The notes beneath the pieces are model-generated. The model worked only from the letters and a program-made list of their open reading frames with translations, searched no databases and was not told the DNA's origin. 64,000 bases of DNA from Austropuccinia psidii. Its lineage: Eukaryota; Basidiomycota; Pucciniomycetes; Pucciniales; Sphaerophragmiaceae. Where the stretch lies: assembly GCA_023105745.1 (NCBI GenBank), contig JALGQZ010000001.1, positions 55,126,937-55,190,936 of the forward strand. Reading direction: 5' to 3'. Shown here one piece after another: positions 36,664 through 48,848 of this stretch (positions within the stretch are counted from its first letter, which is position 1; every line of letters begins with the position of its first letter). Both the position numbers and the translations under genes were made by a program.

Positions 36664-37777
36664 ACTAAAAATAAAATCTATTAGAGGCCCAAATATTTGT
36701 AAGATAAAAAATGAAAAAAGGGATATTACAAATGATATAAGTTATTTATACTCTTTATCAATAAGAAATAAAATGGGAAAGCCTCTTTATCTCGAGAAAT
36801 ATTTAAAAAATCATTCGAAAATTTGAAGTCTCTACAGTATACTCATACAGCTCCAAAATATGAAAATATAAATCAAATTTTCCATATATTTCATCAATAC
36901 TTTAAATTCCTTGAACTTAACATTAAACTCATCGTAAATGTTTGTGTATTGTAGTTTTTTTTAACATTATTCTATATTTATATTAGTTTTCAAAATGAAT
37001 TCAAGACAAATGTTGTAGTTAAAGCTATTAAAGATTCAATGAAATATTTAGACCGATTTAAACTCTATTGTAAGGTGATTTGTGGTGTGTTGTTTACCAT
37101 CTTGATTCAAAAATCTAAAAAAATTCATGGAAATTACACTTTTAATGAATTAAATTTGAATTCACACTGTAAATTAAAGCTAATTTTCTTATCTATACAA
37201 TTGAGCTCAAAACCTTTTAGTTAAATAGTGAAATTGGTATTCTTCCGTGAAAATATGTTCTTTCTTTGTAGTAGAATCAAAGTTAGATCTTGTTAAATAT
37301 TCATTAACAATTTAATTGAACACATATTGGCTTAAAATTTTTCTAAGTCATTAAAAGTATAAAATATAAGTACATAGATTACTTCAGCTTAATAAAACTA
37401 GAATAATATAGATATATCAGGAAAAAGGTCACCTAGAGATAGTACTATCACTTCTAGATTTTATATCAAGTCATAATTAAGCTTTCTATAGTTAGAGACT
37501 TGAGCTACATACATTTATTTTACTTCATGAAATGTAGGATTAACTCATAGAACCTGTCCTCATTAGTGTGGTATTCCTCAGAAATTTCCGCATCATCACT
37601 AGTTTTTGCATCATTTATATCACGCAATTAATTAATTAAGTATATGTATTATTGATGAATATTTATCATTATTGAATCATTATAGCATATTTTGTTCTCT
37701 ATTAATAGGATAATTCTCTTTTTGAGCTCTTTTATTGTAATTTGTTTTTATGAAAATCCCGGTGAAAACTGGTGAAC

Positions 37778-37826
37778 TCACCATGAGAAAAGTGGCTACA
37801 CCTGACAGCAGGTGTTTCATTCGGAA
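37778..37826 (+). repeat. inverted repeat copy A with internal hairpin
   Basis: About 49 bp starting TCACCATGAG is closely similar to the reverse complement of 41754-41802. Inside is a 7-bp hairpin, ACACCTG ACAG CAGGTGT (37798-37815). The surroundings on both sides are more diverged. Confidence 0.7.
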
Positions 37827-38581
37827 GTAAGCTTTGACTTAGCTTAGAATGAGTTTGGAGCCTACCTCTGAACTAGATTGAACTCAAGATTCAATTATTT
37901 GTTAGTATTCCATGTTATTCCAAGCCACTGGAATATCACAGAACATAAAATATTCTTATTACTTTTTCAATTGATAAAATACAATAAAAGTATGTAATAT
38001 CAAATTTATCTCCCTTTCAATTTTCCTCTTCATTAGAATATCGTTTACTATGAAAACTTGAGTTTATATATATACCATCAATTTGAACACTTCTACTTGT
38101 ATCTTGAATGCCATAATGAAACAAATCCGGTTTTCAAAAGAAAAAAATCATTTTGTTTTAATTACTTTGAAAATTTCTCTTAGCTTATAGCAATAGTACT
38201 ACTTATTTATTTTTCAGAATATTGCTTACAGAACTACCATTTATAATAAAAGTCATATCTTAAAAAGCTAGATACTTTGAGCTTTCTTGTGACTTGTATA
38301 TTCAAATTTATTTGAGCTCAAAGGAAATATTACATTTACTCAATATTAATTTTTATTAATTAATTTCTAAAAGAAAAAGATATACAATGTATATATTTTT
38401 TCTTTTTTGATTATAATGTTGTTAGTTTCATTCTTATTTTGATTTCTTGTTATTTTATAATTCTTTTTTATGAAACTCATAGTATTTTTTATGATTGATA
38501 ATTCTGTCTCTGTTTTTCAAAGAGAATATTGCTTCACTGTATGTCTTGTGAAGTTTTTATTTTGCTAATGAAAATATCATT

Positions 38582-38775
38582 AGCAAGTGCTGTGCAGGAA
38601 AGCACCTGCTACTGGAAAAGAGCTGATTTTTGCAAAAATTTCAATTTCAGGAATTTAGAAGTGCACTACTGTAGATTTGATGAAAAATGACATGAATTTT
38701 GCAGCATCATGCAAAATTGTCGACCATCGTCGACAATTTTACAGTAGCATGCCTTACAGGGTTACTACTGTAGCT
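38582..38775. repeat. hairpin-rich repeat unit
   Basis: It contains AGCAAGTGCT/AGCACCTGCT (38582-38591 and 38601-38610, 9 of 10 pairing). It also holds a perfect 12-bp stem AAAATTGTCGAC/GTCGACAATTTT with loop CATC (38713-38740). CTACTGTAG occurs in direct orientation near 38666 and 38764, and its partial complement near 38741. This may be a small non-autonomous element. Confidence 0.5.
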
Positions 38776-41753
38776 TTAAATCCAAAATTAAATTTCAAAG
38801 CTAATTAAACAAGTTAAAAACTTAAAACAAGGTTAGAAAAATCAAACAAAAAATAACTACAATGAAACCTCAGATAAATTGTAGGAAAACTGAACAAAAA
38901 AATTAACTTTATGATAGAAGATCATATAATCAGAAAACAATATATGATCAAACTCACAAAACTGAATATAACCAAGAAATGGGATTCTCTTATAGTACCA
39001 GGAATACAGTTTTTTGGTACTGTATTTCTTCAAACAAAAACTTTAACAAAGAATTTTATGAAGAATAATAAAAAGAGAAATAGCTAGGTTTCAGCAGATA
39101 TTTCTATTATTGATCTTCTCAAGTTATCCTCCTACTTTTAGTATAAACTTTGGGAAAAAACCTTTTTTAATCCATTCCTTTTGGGTTTCCTATCTTATTT
39201 TTTACTCTTATACAATAGGAAATAGCACTTAATCAAGTAAGAAAACATGTCAGAGGTGTCGATAGAAAATTCTTTACCCAAATATACTTCTGATGATATT
39301 GGATAAAGAACTCAATATTATGTTATATTCTCATAAATGAAGACCAATTCACTAAATCTCTGAATGTCTATGAAAATATTAATCATATTATTCAGTAAGA
39401 AATATTCCAAAAAGATTCATTAAATTGTACTCATAGTCAAATAAGCTCAACTCTAAATATGAATTTATAATTATATTTTAATCACACGTAGAGAAATGTT
39501 TGGGCTTTCAAAATATTATTTTTGTGAAATTTAATGATTATATCATTTATTAATACATATTTTTCACTGTTTAAAGAAAAAATGAAACAAATTTAAGAAA
39601 AAAAGCTCTATTTATGAGCTTGAAAACACTCTGAGATGAAAATAGTAATAAATTGATATGCAAGGAATGTCAAAAAAATGTTAATTCCTTGATAAATGTT
39701 CAAAAAATAACTGAAACGCTCTGGAGAGTTATTAAGACAATATTTTGAAGCTGGTTTGACATGGCTCTAAAGTAAAGGTTGTAATTCTTCAACATTGATT
39801 CAGGAAAATTTCCAGCTAATTTTTGTGGCCTCTCTTTCCAAAATATCACTTTATTCCATATTTTAAGCCACCTTCTAAAAATAAAGATAAAAGATAAAAA
39901 CAATAATTATTCCAATCTTCTATCTGAAATACACTTAAGTGAGCTATATATCTATTTCAATGAGCTTCAATTTTCAAATGTCTCATGATCCTGAATTTAC
40001 TCTTTTTTTAGGTTTTATGCATTTATCAGTGTAAATTTAACTTCAAAATCTTGTAATAGTATTTTTAAATACACTTTGGGAAATATATTTTATAAGAGAG
40101 CTCATTTATCACAGTTATTTATTGTTTCTAGAGCACAATGGATTTTGTTCATCACAAACAAGTCAGCTACATTTTCTATTTATTCAGAAATGAATAGTGG
40201 AGTATTATTTGAAATAGATATTTGATATTCTCCTTAGTTATCCTTAGGTTGTTGATGAGAATATACAAAGGTATCCCGAATATCTTTGAGAAAAATTCAG
40301 TTTTGAGACATTATGAAATAATTTAATCAATTAATTTTGATCACTTAGTTTTTATCATTGTTTATCAATTATAAAATAACAAAATCACTTTCATAATAGC
40401 TGAGCTATAAACAATTCAGTGTAGATAAAATTTCCAATTTTTTAAACCATGGAGGGCTCTTCCTACATCCTCATAATTGAAAAAGTGATTCAAAAATGAT
40501 CAACTTGAAAAAAAAGGAGAAATGGCTATGAAATAGAATCAAAATAATTCAAAAATAAAAGACATAGAAAGTCGTCTAAATGCAATATATTTAAATAAGT
40601 GAATTATTTATTAGAATCAATTTCATCTTCTCATAGGTTTCAGCCATATATTTGACTTTCTCCTCTATAGGCTGTATTATTATTAGAGATTGAATAGGAA
40701 TTACACTTCTTGATGTGGCTTCTCCCCAATATTCAATAAATAGAAACCCAGAATATCATGAATTTTTTAAAATCTCATCCTAGTTTTGAAATTTTCAAAT
40801 AACACACTATATCAAAAGGTTTAATTCAGAATTGGTTATTCTCAGAAGGGATATATAGGGTGATATGTGAATTTCTAATCAGAAATAAAAAGATTAAATG
40901 GGCCAAAAAATCAAGAAAATTGATATTATAGTTGCTTATGAGAAGCAGGTATGCAATTATCAATCAATATTTTGCTCATGAAGATCATGATGATTAATAA
41001 TTCAAGCCTTGGTATTGTATAATAAAATACTTCCAATATAAAGATAAATTCAAATATTATACTTTAAATATCCATACTCTCTGAATATAAGTGAATAGTA
41101 CTCCTCTACACAGGCTTATTTCCCTAAATGATAGTTAATCTCACTCATCATGTAATGCATCTTGGTAATCCTTTCCTAAAAATAGCGTTGTGACATTAAG
41201 ATTTATGATGTTTGGAAATATGAAATAAAGCAATTTGATAATAGAAAAAAAGTAGGTAATATAGTGTCTCAATCAACATGGATTTTGTTAAGAGAAATTG
41301 GTTTTATAGAAGGGTTTCTCTTTTTTAGTGAAAATTAACAAAAGCTCCTTCAATAATTGAGGAAATATCAATTGATAGAAGCTTTATCTGGATTCAAAGT
41401 ATCCTAATTTCAATATAATTTATCTCTATATTCAGATATTTGAGCTATAGAGATTATTCATATTGAAGCTGTAATATTTATGTCAAAATATATAGGAAAG
41501 AATTCAATTCTTTTTTCATGAAAGTATCTGAAGTGAAAAAAATTAAAATACATGTGGAATGGAAAGAATTAATTTTATCATGAATTGTTGAATTATTGAG
41601 ATTTGACAATTCATATTAAACACTAATATTAAGCCAATTGAATTGAACCTTTGTGGCTTGTGTAGGTGGCTTGAAGTTCTTCCAAAACTTCTTTTTCTCA
41701 ATTTCAATTCTGTCTGAGCTCCTACCTGAGTCCAATCTATATCCTATTTCACA

Positions 41754-41802
41754 TTCCAAATGGAACACCTGCTGTCAGGTGTAGCAACTTTGCTCATGGT
41801 GA
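41754..41802 (-). repeat. inverted repeat copy B with internal hairpin
   Basis: Reverse-complement partner of 37778-37826, with hairpin ACACCTG CTGT CAGGTGT (41765-41782). Confidence 0.7.
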
Positions 41803-44284
41803 CTATGGAGGGCCTTATTTGAGAGAGAATTTATAAGCTATTATAGGAATGATATATGGATTCATATGAATATAAATTGACTCTAATATTATTCTCAATA
41901 AGAATCTATTTTAGTTATTTTATTATCAAAATATGTAACTAATAATATCAACATATTTAATATTTCTCTACCAGAGTCAACAGTTTTGAAAAAAAAGTTT
42001 TTATTTCATAATACAGCCTTTTGGATTAGAGAATATGAATTTACTAATAATTTACAATCTGAGGTTTTGAGACAGAATTAAAAAGTGTTTCATATTCAAA
42101 AATCCAAATATTACAATATGTCTTTACAATATAGAAATCTTGCTATAATGATACTATCATTATTTATTACATAATGAATCTTCAAATATTTCAAGTAATC
42201 TGAAATACCTTGAAAGTATAAGAGTAATTTTGATAAACATGGAAGCAATTATACCAATTTTAAATCATCTACACACCGAATAAATCTGAATAAAACAGTT
42301 TAAATAATGTCCTTTCTATGCTTTCTCGTTACTATTAGTTTCGAAGTGGCATATCAAGTGTGAACTCAAAGTACATATAATTAAGAATCTTTTATGAATA
42401 TTCGTATTTTATCTTGAATAATATGTCTTCATATAAAGATAGCATATTCATCAAATAATATTTTTTATCATGAAATCAAACAGATTTGGGATCAATACCT
42501 GAAGAATTATCTGAGCTTAATATAGTTTTATTTCAAAATGATCAATATTTTATCAATATTATATATTCTATTTGTAGAGCTATCACAAGATTTATTTTCT
42601 TAAATTTCTGACGTGCTTGTCTTTTATCTTAGAACTACCCAAAGACAGAAATATTCCAAATTTTTAACCTGACTTTGAAAAGTCAGCTCTTTTGGTTTTA
42701 TTGGAAGAACAAATATTTAGGGACTGTTTTTCAAATCCTCAAATAAAAGTCACTAACAAAGGTATTTAAATTGTAATTTTGAAGCATTGCATCATTTTCA
42801 TTTGGTTATCAATATTTCTCAGATGATAGTTAGATTTCAAGGGCTTTTATTATCAAATCTGGTCCAAAACTGATTTAGTTTAATTTTTAGGAAATTTCAA
42901 ATATAATAATCAATTCCTCGAATAGTAAAAGTAGCTTTGAGAGAATATTGACATCGGGTCATTCCATTTTATGCCATATCCTCATTATTTGACTATTCCA
43001 ATCCGAAACGATCAAACATAAAAGCATTTTATTGATTTACATAGTTTTATTGAAATCATTTCGGCACTATTAAGAATTGAGCTAGCTTACCTTAATTTTA
43101 GGTACTCTGGCTTCCTTCATTTATTTCCCCCTCCATATTTTTGTAATCTTTCTCATTTCTAAGCTGGGGAATGAGATTCAGAATGGGTTTTTGATACCTC
43201 TATCCAATAATATACCATAGATAATATTCATATTGATTTATGTCTCTATAATTAATAGTTAGTTAAAATGAATTTCTATATAAACCCATTATTTTGAAGT
43301 AATAATACATAAAAAATAATCTCTTATGAATTCATCATTAGGTATGCATAATATGGTGTCAAATAATTTTTTTAATTTACCCCAAAGCATTTTTTATGGT
43401 ATCGAGATGGTGTCTTAAGTACTTAATTCAATTCCTGAAATGATTTATCATCCCATTCTCCGCAACAAAGCAAGGCTTTTTAACATAAAAACAAATCATG
43501 GTTTTCAAACAATTAGAAAGCTCTTTTGATATCCTTTGTGGCCTATTTGATTATTTAAGACAAAGTTAACTTAATACAGTTTTAGCAAATATAATATTTC
43601 ATAATTAGGCTTTTTATAAAAGGGGGTTTTATTTCTTTTAAGATCCAAAAGATTTTCTTCAAAGAAGTTTTAAATTCATTCTTGGTAAATTTGGAGGCTT
43701 TATAAATCAAATCATTTTTGTATTAATTATTTGGGGACTTTTTGAGCTCTTATCTGATTTATTATAACTAAATACTTCTTATTTATAGCTAACTTGATTC
43801 TTTACTTTATGGTTAGTTTTTCGATAAAATTACTTTATAAGCTTTTATATAAAAAGTGCTGTTATTCTGGATTATCATAAATACTGTTTCATAATTTTTA
43901 TTTAGGGGTCAGAGAGTTCAATTTGAGTAGATTTTAATAGCTGAAAGGAGAATTTGGGTGATGATAAAGACAATTTTAAATTTACAATTAGTCGGCTAAT
44001 CTGTAACCAAACCATAAACCACCTTGAAAGGTAGTTGATGGTGGGACAATAAAGCTAGAAGTTCATCTGAAACCATTGAGCTCTCATATAAGAGCTTGAC
44101 ATTTTCTCCTTGGGTTTTTCCAATAATTTCTTTTTCTCAAATCATTTGGTTTCACTAAGTTTGAATTCATTTTTTTATCCAATTATTCATAATTTAGTCC
44201 TCATAAAAAATAATCCTAGACCTTAATATTAGACTAAAGCTGAAGTTGAAGCAGAAAAGAAATAAAAAAGAATATAAAGAATAA

Positions 44285-44285
44285 A

Positions 44286-44317
<32 letters not shown>

Positions 44318-45205
44318 TGATAAAATTGATAAAAATGATAAAAATAATTAAAATAATTAAAATAATAAAAATAATAAAAATAATAAAAATAATAAAGAGA
44401 GTAGTAAAAATAATAAAAATAATAAAAATAATAAAAATAATAAAAATAATAAAAATAATAAAAATAATAAAAATAATAAAAATAATAAAAATAATAAAAA
44501 TAATAAAAATAATAAAAATAATAAAAATAATAAAAATAATAAAAATAATAAAAATAATAAAAATAATAAAAATAATAAAAATAATAAAAATAATAAAAAT
44601 AATAAAAATAATAAAAATAATAAAAATAATAAAAATAATAAAAATAATAAAAATAATAAAAATAATAAAAATAACAAAAATAATAAAAATAATAAAAATA
44701 ATAAAAATAATAAAAATAATAAAAATAATGAAAATAATAAAAATAATAAGAATAATAAAAATAATAAAAATAATAAAAACAATAAAAATAATAAAAATAA
44801 TAAAAATAATAAAAATAATAAAAATAATAAAAATAATAAAAATAATAAAAATAATAAAAATAATAAAAATAATAAAAATAATAAAAATAATAAAAATAAT
44901 AAAAATAATAAAAATAATAAAAATAATAAAAATAATAAAAATAATAAAAATAATAAAAATAATAAAAATAATAAAAATAATAAAAATAATAAAAATAATA
45001 AAAATAATAAAAATAATAAAAATAATAAAAATAATAAAAATAATAAAAATAATAAAAATAATAAAAATAATAAAAATAATAAAAATAATAAAAATAATAA
45101 AAATAATAAAAATAATAAAAATAATAAAAATAATAAAAATAATAAAAATAATAAAAATAATAAAAATAATAAAAATAATAAAAATAATAAAAATAATAAA
45201 GAATG
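44285..45205. repeat. 9-bp minisatellite (AAAATAATA)n
   Basis: It starts with an (AAT)n run, passes through degenerate units, then from about 44404 to 45202 is a nearly perfect 9-bp tandem array of close to 90 units with rare variants (near 44672, 44729, 44750 and 44778). The period is a multiple of three and the unit has no stop in some frames. Long artificial open frames therefore appear on both strands (Lys-Ile-Ile and Tyr-Tyr-Phe repeats); they are not genes. Confidence 0.95.
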
Positions 45206-45501
45206 AATAAAAGGAAAAGGATCATCAAAAATAAATTAAGATACAATGATTGAAAGAAATGATTGCAAAGTGATGATTAGTATATTGAGCATTAAAATTA
45301 TTGAAATGGTTTTTCTTTTTCTGTTATGCATGAGTTTTGATTCTTGATTTATCAGCTTAGATACCTTTTGGTAAAAAAGAATAGTACATGAGCTGGGTAA
45401 AAAACTAGGATTGAACCTCTCCATGAAATAGAAAAATACATTCATTTAAGCCACAAGGAGGGAAAACTTGAGCTAAATGGGTCAAGAATGCAGCAATGAG
45501 T
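45206..45501. other. AT-rich spacer before the chromovirus
   Basis: No gene or motif recognised. Confidence 0.5.
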
Positions 45502-45506
45502 GAGAC
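45502..45506. repeat. target-site duplication GAGAC, left
   Basis: Matches GAGAC at 55544-55548, directly after the 3' LTR. Confidence 0.9.
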
Positions 45507-46249
45507 TGTAACAACCACTAATAAGGGGTAAGGGTATTCATACTTACACCCACTCAAACACCTCAAATCAGCAAATCCACTGTGTGTATCAGCATTCATT
45601 TTCAGCAATCTTCTTTGCTGAAACATGAATACAGCCTTTCAACTTTGTTATAGGCTGGAATTACCCAATACAGTTTTGATACACCATCCCCAAACTGTAT
45701 TATCACTCAATACCACAATTACTCTTGTACAGATCCTGGACAGCCTTACACAACCTGTATTGGCCAGACTCAATTAAATCATTGAATCTTCTCATGAGAA
45801 TTCTCTGTCTGGATCAGGGCTGGTGATTCTCACATATACCAGCCCCTCTTTCTCCCCCTGGGGACTTTTCCCCAGTTAATTAATTTATTACATTTATTAT
45901 TTTATAATTATTCTTATCCTTATTTTGGGTATTATAATTATTTGATTTTAAGTTAGTCTTAGCCTTTTTTCTTTCTTTTCCTGTACAGTATGAGCTGGGT
46001 GGCCATATCCTTATTAACCCTTTTCTTTCCATTCTGACAGGTTGAAACAGTGGACTTGGACTTTTTTGTGGTTGGATCTTTTATTCTTATTCTTATTCTT
46101 TGTTGCTGCTTTCCTTATATTCTTTTATATAGTAATTCATCTCATAACACTCTTAAGTGTATTATTTCTACCATATCCTGATCCCTCCATAAGTAAGTCC
46201 CAGTTTACTGAGTGCCAGGCCCTCTTCACTTAGAAGAGCCCCTGTGACA
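45507..46249 (+). repeat. 5' LTR of chromovirus
   Basis: It starts TGTAACA (TGTCACA in the 3' copy) and ends TGTGACA. It contains a TATA-like CATATA (45833-45838), a GC-stem hairpin CTGGGG/CCCCAG (45858-45875) and the 14-nt sequence AGTTAATTAATTTA (45874-45887), which is complementary to the segment just after this LTR. Confidence 0.92.
45833..45887 (+). promoter_or_regulatory. TATA-like box and inferred transcript start
   Basis: CATATA at 45833-45838 lies about 36-41 bp before AGTTAATTAATTTA (45874-45887), a normal TATA-to-start distance. The start site itself is inferred from that distance and from the complementarity to the putative primer-binding site. Confidence 0.45.
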
Positions 46250-46250
46250 T

Positions 46251-46264
46251 TAAATTAATTAACT
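46251..46264 (+). promoter_or_regulatory. putative self-priming primer-binding site
   Basis: TAAATTAATTAACT begins two bases after the end of the 5' LTR. It is the exact complement (14/14) of 45874-45887, at the expected 5' end of the transcript. No TGG-type tRNA primer site is visible here. In the Tf1/sushi group of chromoviruses the first bases of the mRNA fold back onto this site to prime reverse transcription. Confidence 0.5.
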
Positions 46265-46917
46265 CATATTTGATTCTTTCTTTTCATTCATTTAACTTCA
46301 TTTCTCTCATTCATCAGATTATGACTCTTTTATAATCTTATGACTTCTCATGATTATGATTTTCTCTCATCAATTTTCATCTCACTCATTATATTCATAT
46401 GAAAATTGATTCTTCTCATTTCTCAATCATTTCTGACCATCTCATTTCACTTCATCTTTCATATCAAATCAAATTCTCCTTTGTTTCTTTATTCAAGTCT
46501 TATCAGGAGTCATTGATTGGTTAATTGATTTGTCAATTTATTGGGATTCATTTGGGTTATTGATTCAGCAATTCAGGACTTCATTTGGATTGGACTGATT
46601 GACTTTTGAATTCCTCAAGAATTGATTTTTGATTATTGATTTATTTTGATTCCTGAAGATATTGATTTGAGTGATTTATTCCTCAAGACCTTGAATTCAC
46701 ATTGAGGACATTGATTGATTGATTGATTGATTATTGAATTCTTCAATATTATTGATATTTGATTTGAATTGATTGATTGATTTATTGAATTTGATTTCAC
46801 CTCAAGACTTTTGATTGATTCCTCAAGATAATCAAGATTTTATTGATTATTGATTTGGCCAAGCTTTGATTCCTTATTCTCAAGTATCATCAATTTTTTA
46901 TTCTTAATTTTGCAATC
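46265..46917 (+). other. chromovirus leader with GATT simple repeats
   Basis: Untranslated leader, rich in TTGA/GATT repeats (for example 46714-46732) and TCA-rich before that. The gag frame opens only after a TGA at 46867-46869. Confidence 0.55.
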
Positions 46918-48276
46918 ATACCAGTTCAGCATATCCTTCAAGCCAAGAATACTAGATCTCAAAGAAATCCAGCTGTTCTCACTCCTAAAGTAAGGGTTCC
47001 TTTTGACCGCACCCCATCAGTTCATCAATTGAGTGCAAATTTGGACAGAGGACCACCAATGGAAGGAGAAGCACCCTCCAGAAGAGGGGGAATGCAATCA
47101 AGAAGATCAAGATATTTCTCTGGCCTGTTGGGTGGTTATCCTGGCATGTCTGAAGGTGCAAGAGCAAGACTAGGAGAATTTGAATATGAAGAGGGGGAGG
47201 AGTCTGTGGAAGAGGAAGATTACGGGGAAACTAAAGTGGCGGATTCTTTGGAAAATGCTCCAGAGGTACCCCAGGGTTCTAATCTATCCCCTACTAATCA
47301 ACCTCTTGTCTCTCAATCTGATCCAAGTCTCCTCAAGATCATGGAGCAAATAGCTACTATTATGGGACAGCTTTCTCAAGCAGCAGCCCCCAGGGACAAT
47401 CCCAAAGCCCCTGCATTCAAGACTCCATAAATGAAGGCACCTTATTCTCTTGGTGGTACTCAAGCTCATAAATTGAGAGGATTTATTCAATACTGTTAAT
47501 TGATTTTCCATAATTATCCAGCAAATTTCTTCTCTGACAGGAAGAAAGTTCTGTACTAAACTTGTTTTCTCACTGGTAGAGCTGGAACATGGATTGAACC
47601 CTTCCTCTCCAATATTTTCAATGAAGATCCTTCCTATCTCCTCAATAATTGGAAGTTATTTGAAACTCAATTATTCACTCTGTTTGGCGATCCCAATGAA
47701 GTCAGGAAAGCTGAACAAGAGTTGGAAATTTTGAGGATGAAGTAAAGTGGTCATGTATTCTTGTACATTTCTGATTTCAGAAGCTTAATTTCAAGAATTG
47801 GAGATTGGGGAGAAAGAGCTTACATTCATGTTTATAGAAGAGGATTTTCATCAAGACTTCTGTACCAGTTGGCTTCCTACCCTGGTAACTTTGATACTCC
47901 TCAAGAGCTCATGGACATTACCCTGGAATTAGATACCAGATACCATGAGAGACAGAAGGAGAAGGGTATTTATCAAGAAAAGAAGCCTCTGGTTACTGGA
48001 TCCAATTCTTCAAGGCCTCCTCAAGACTCATCTTCAAAAAGACTTCACCATAAGAAGAACAAGAAGGGCAAGTAGTTTCAAGCTTCAAAGGACAATCCCC
48101 ATTCTGCTCTTCTTAATAAGGAAAATAAGTTAATTGGTTCTGAAAAGGAGAGGAGGATCAAAGAAGGTTTATGTACTTTTTGTGGTGAAAAGAACCCAAT
48201 TGAAAAATGCTTCAAGAGACCTCAGAACAAGCCTGGGTCATCAAGAGGCTTCCCTAGTAAGCAGGGAAAAGCCTGA
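46918..48276 (+). pseudogene. gag: chromovirus gag, broken
   Basis: Gag of a Ty3/Gypsy element. The frame begins ATA CCA GTT at 46918. I infer that ATA replaces the original start ATG, because the following residues look like the natural N-terminus and no ATG lies upstream before the TGA at 46867. A Glu-rich acidic segment lies near 47190. The capsid-like part (about 47430-47900) has WIEPFLSN, NNWKLFETQLFTLFGDP and ISDFRSLISRIGDWGERAY. The basic tail RLHHKKNKKGK follows. A zinc knuckle CTFCGEKNPIEKC has Asn where His is expected. In-frame stops: TAA 47428, TAA 47497, TAA 47557, TAA 47743, TAG 48073. The natural end is TGA 48274-48276. Confidence 0.87.
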
Positions 48277-48404
48277 GTAGGAATCATGATGTTTTCAATG
48301 GTTCTCACTTATTTCATTCAAGAGCACAACTGTGAGCTCTGAATACTAGTGTCAAGAAATCTTTTAAGTTTCTTATTTTTTCTTCTGTCTCTGATATTTT
48401 TTAT

Positions 48405-48839
48405 ATGATTCTTATTGATTCTGGTGCTACAAACTCTTTTATTGCAAAAAATTTTGTTCTCAAGTACTCATTGACTTTGTCTGAGCTCCCTGAAAAGATT
48501 CCTCTTTTCATTCTGGATTCAAATGACTCCCCTGCCTTGTTCATCACCCATTATACCAAGTGGGTAGTTGACTTTCCTTCCTTCCCAAGCTTTGAATGGG
48601 ACTTTTTTATCATAAATTTACCCAAAGGAGAAGACCTGATACTGGGCTATGATTTCCTTTACCATTTTAATCCTAATATTGATTGGAAAAATGGACTGAT
48701 CACCTATAATTCTAGTCATAAAGATTGTAGTGGTATTGAAACTTCTTCTAGTAATGCCTTGGCCACTTCTGTCAACAGTGTTGCTCTGGTTGGTGAACTT
48801 AAGACATCTTCCCTTCCATCCTGCCATCTCAGTCATTAA
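48405..48839 (+). pseudogene. chromovirus aspartic protease
   Basis: The protease cleaves the polyprotein. The frame begins with MILIDSGATNSFIAKNF, where DSGA is the active site. It continues with LPKGEDLILGYDFLYHFNPN and IDWKNGLITY, typical of Ty3/Gypsy protease and its linker. It ends at TAA 48837-48839. The reverse transcriptase continues in another frame, so a shift separates them. The ATG at 48405 is internal to the original polyprotein and should not be read as a true start. Confidence 0.83.
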
Positions 48840-48848
48840 TTCAATCAA

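Larger units (their letters stand above)
27567..44284. other. 16.7 kb AT-rich stretch with no confident gene
   Basis: I see no long reading frame, transposon domain or rRNA. Small open frames (for example near 31230-31508, 34197-34385, 37039-37224 and 39700-39903) lack domains and look like chance. Structured items within it are listed separately: a tRNA-like fold, several hairpins and an inverted repeat pair. Confidence 0.65.

Noticed and set aside
44194..45246. Very long open frames on both strands (Tyr-Tyr-Phe and Lys-Ile-Ile repeats)
   Set aside because: They only reflect a stop-free 9-bp tandem repeat whose period is a multiple of three.
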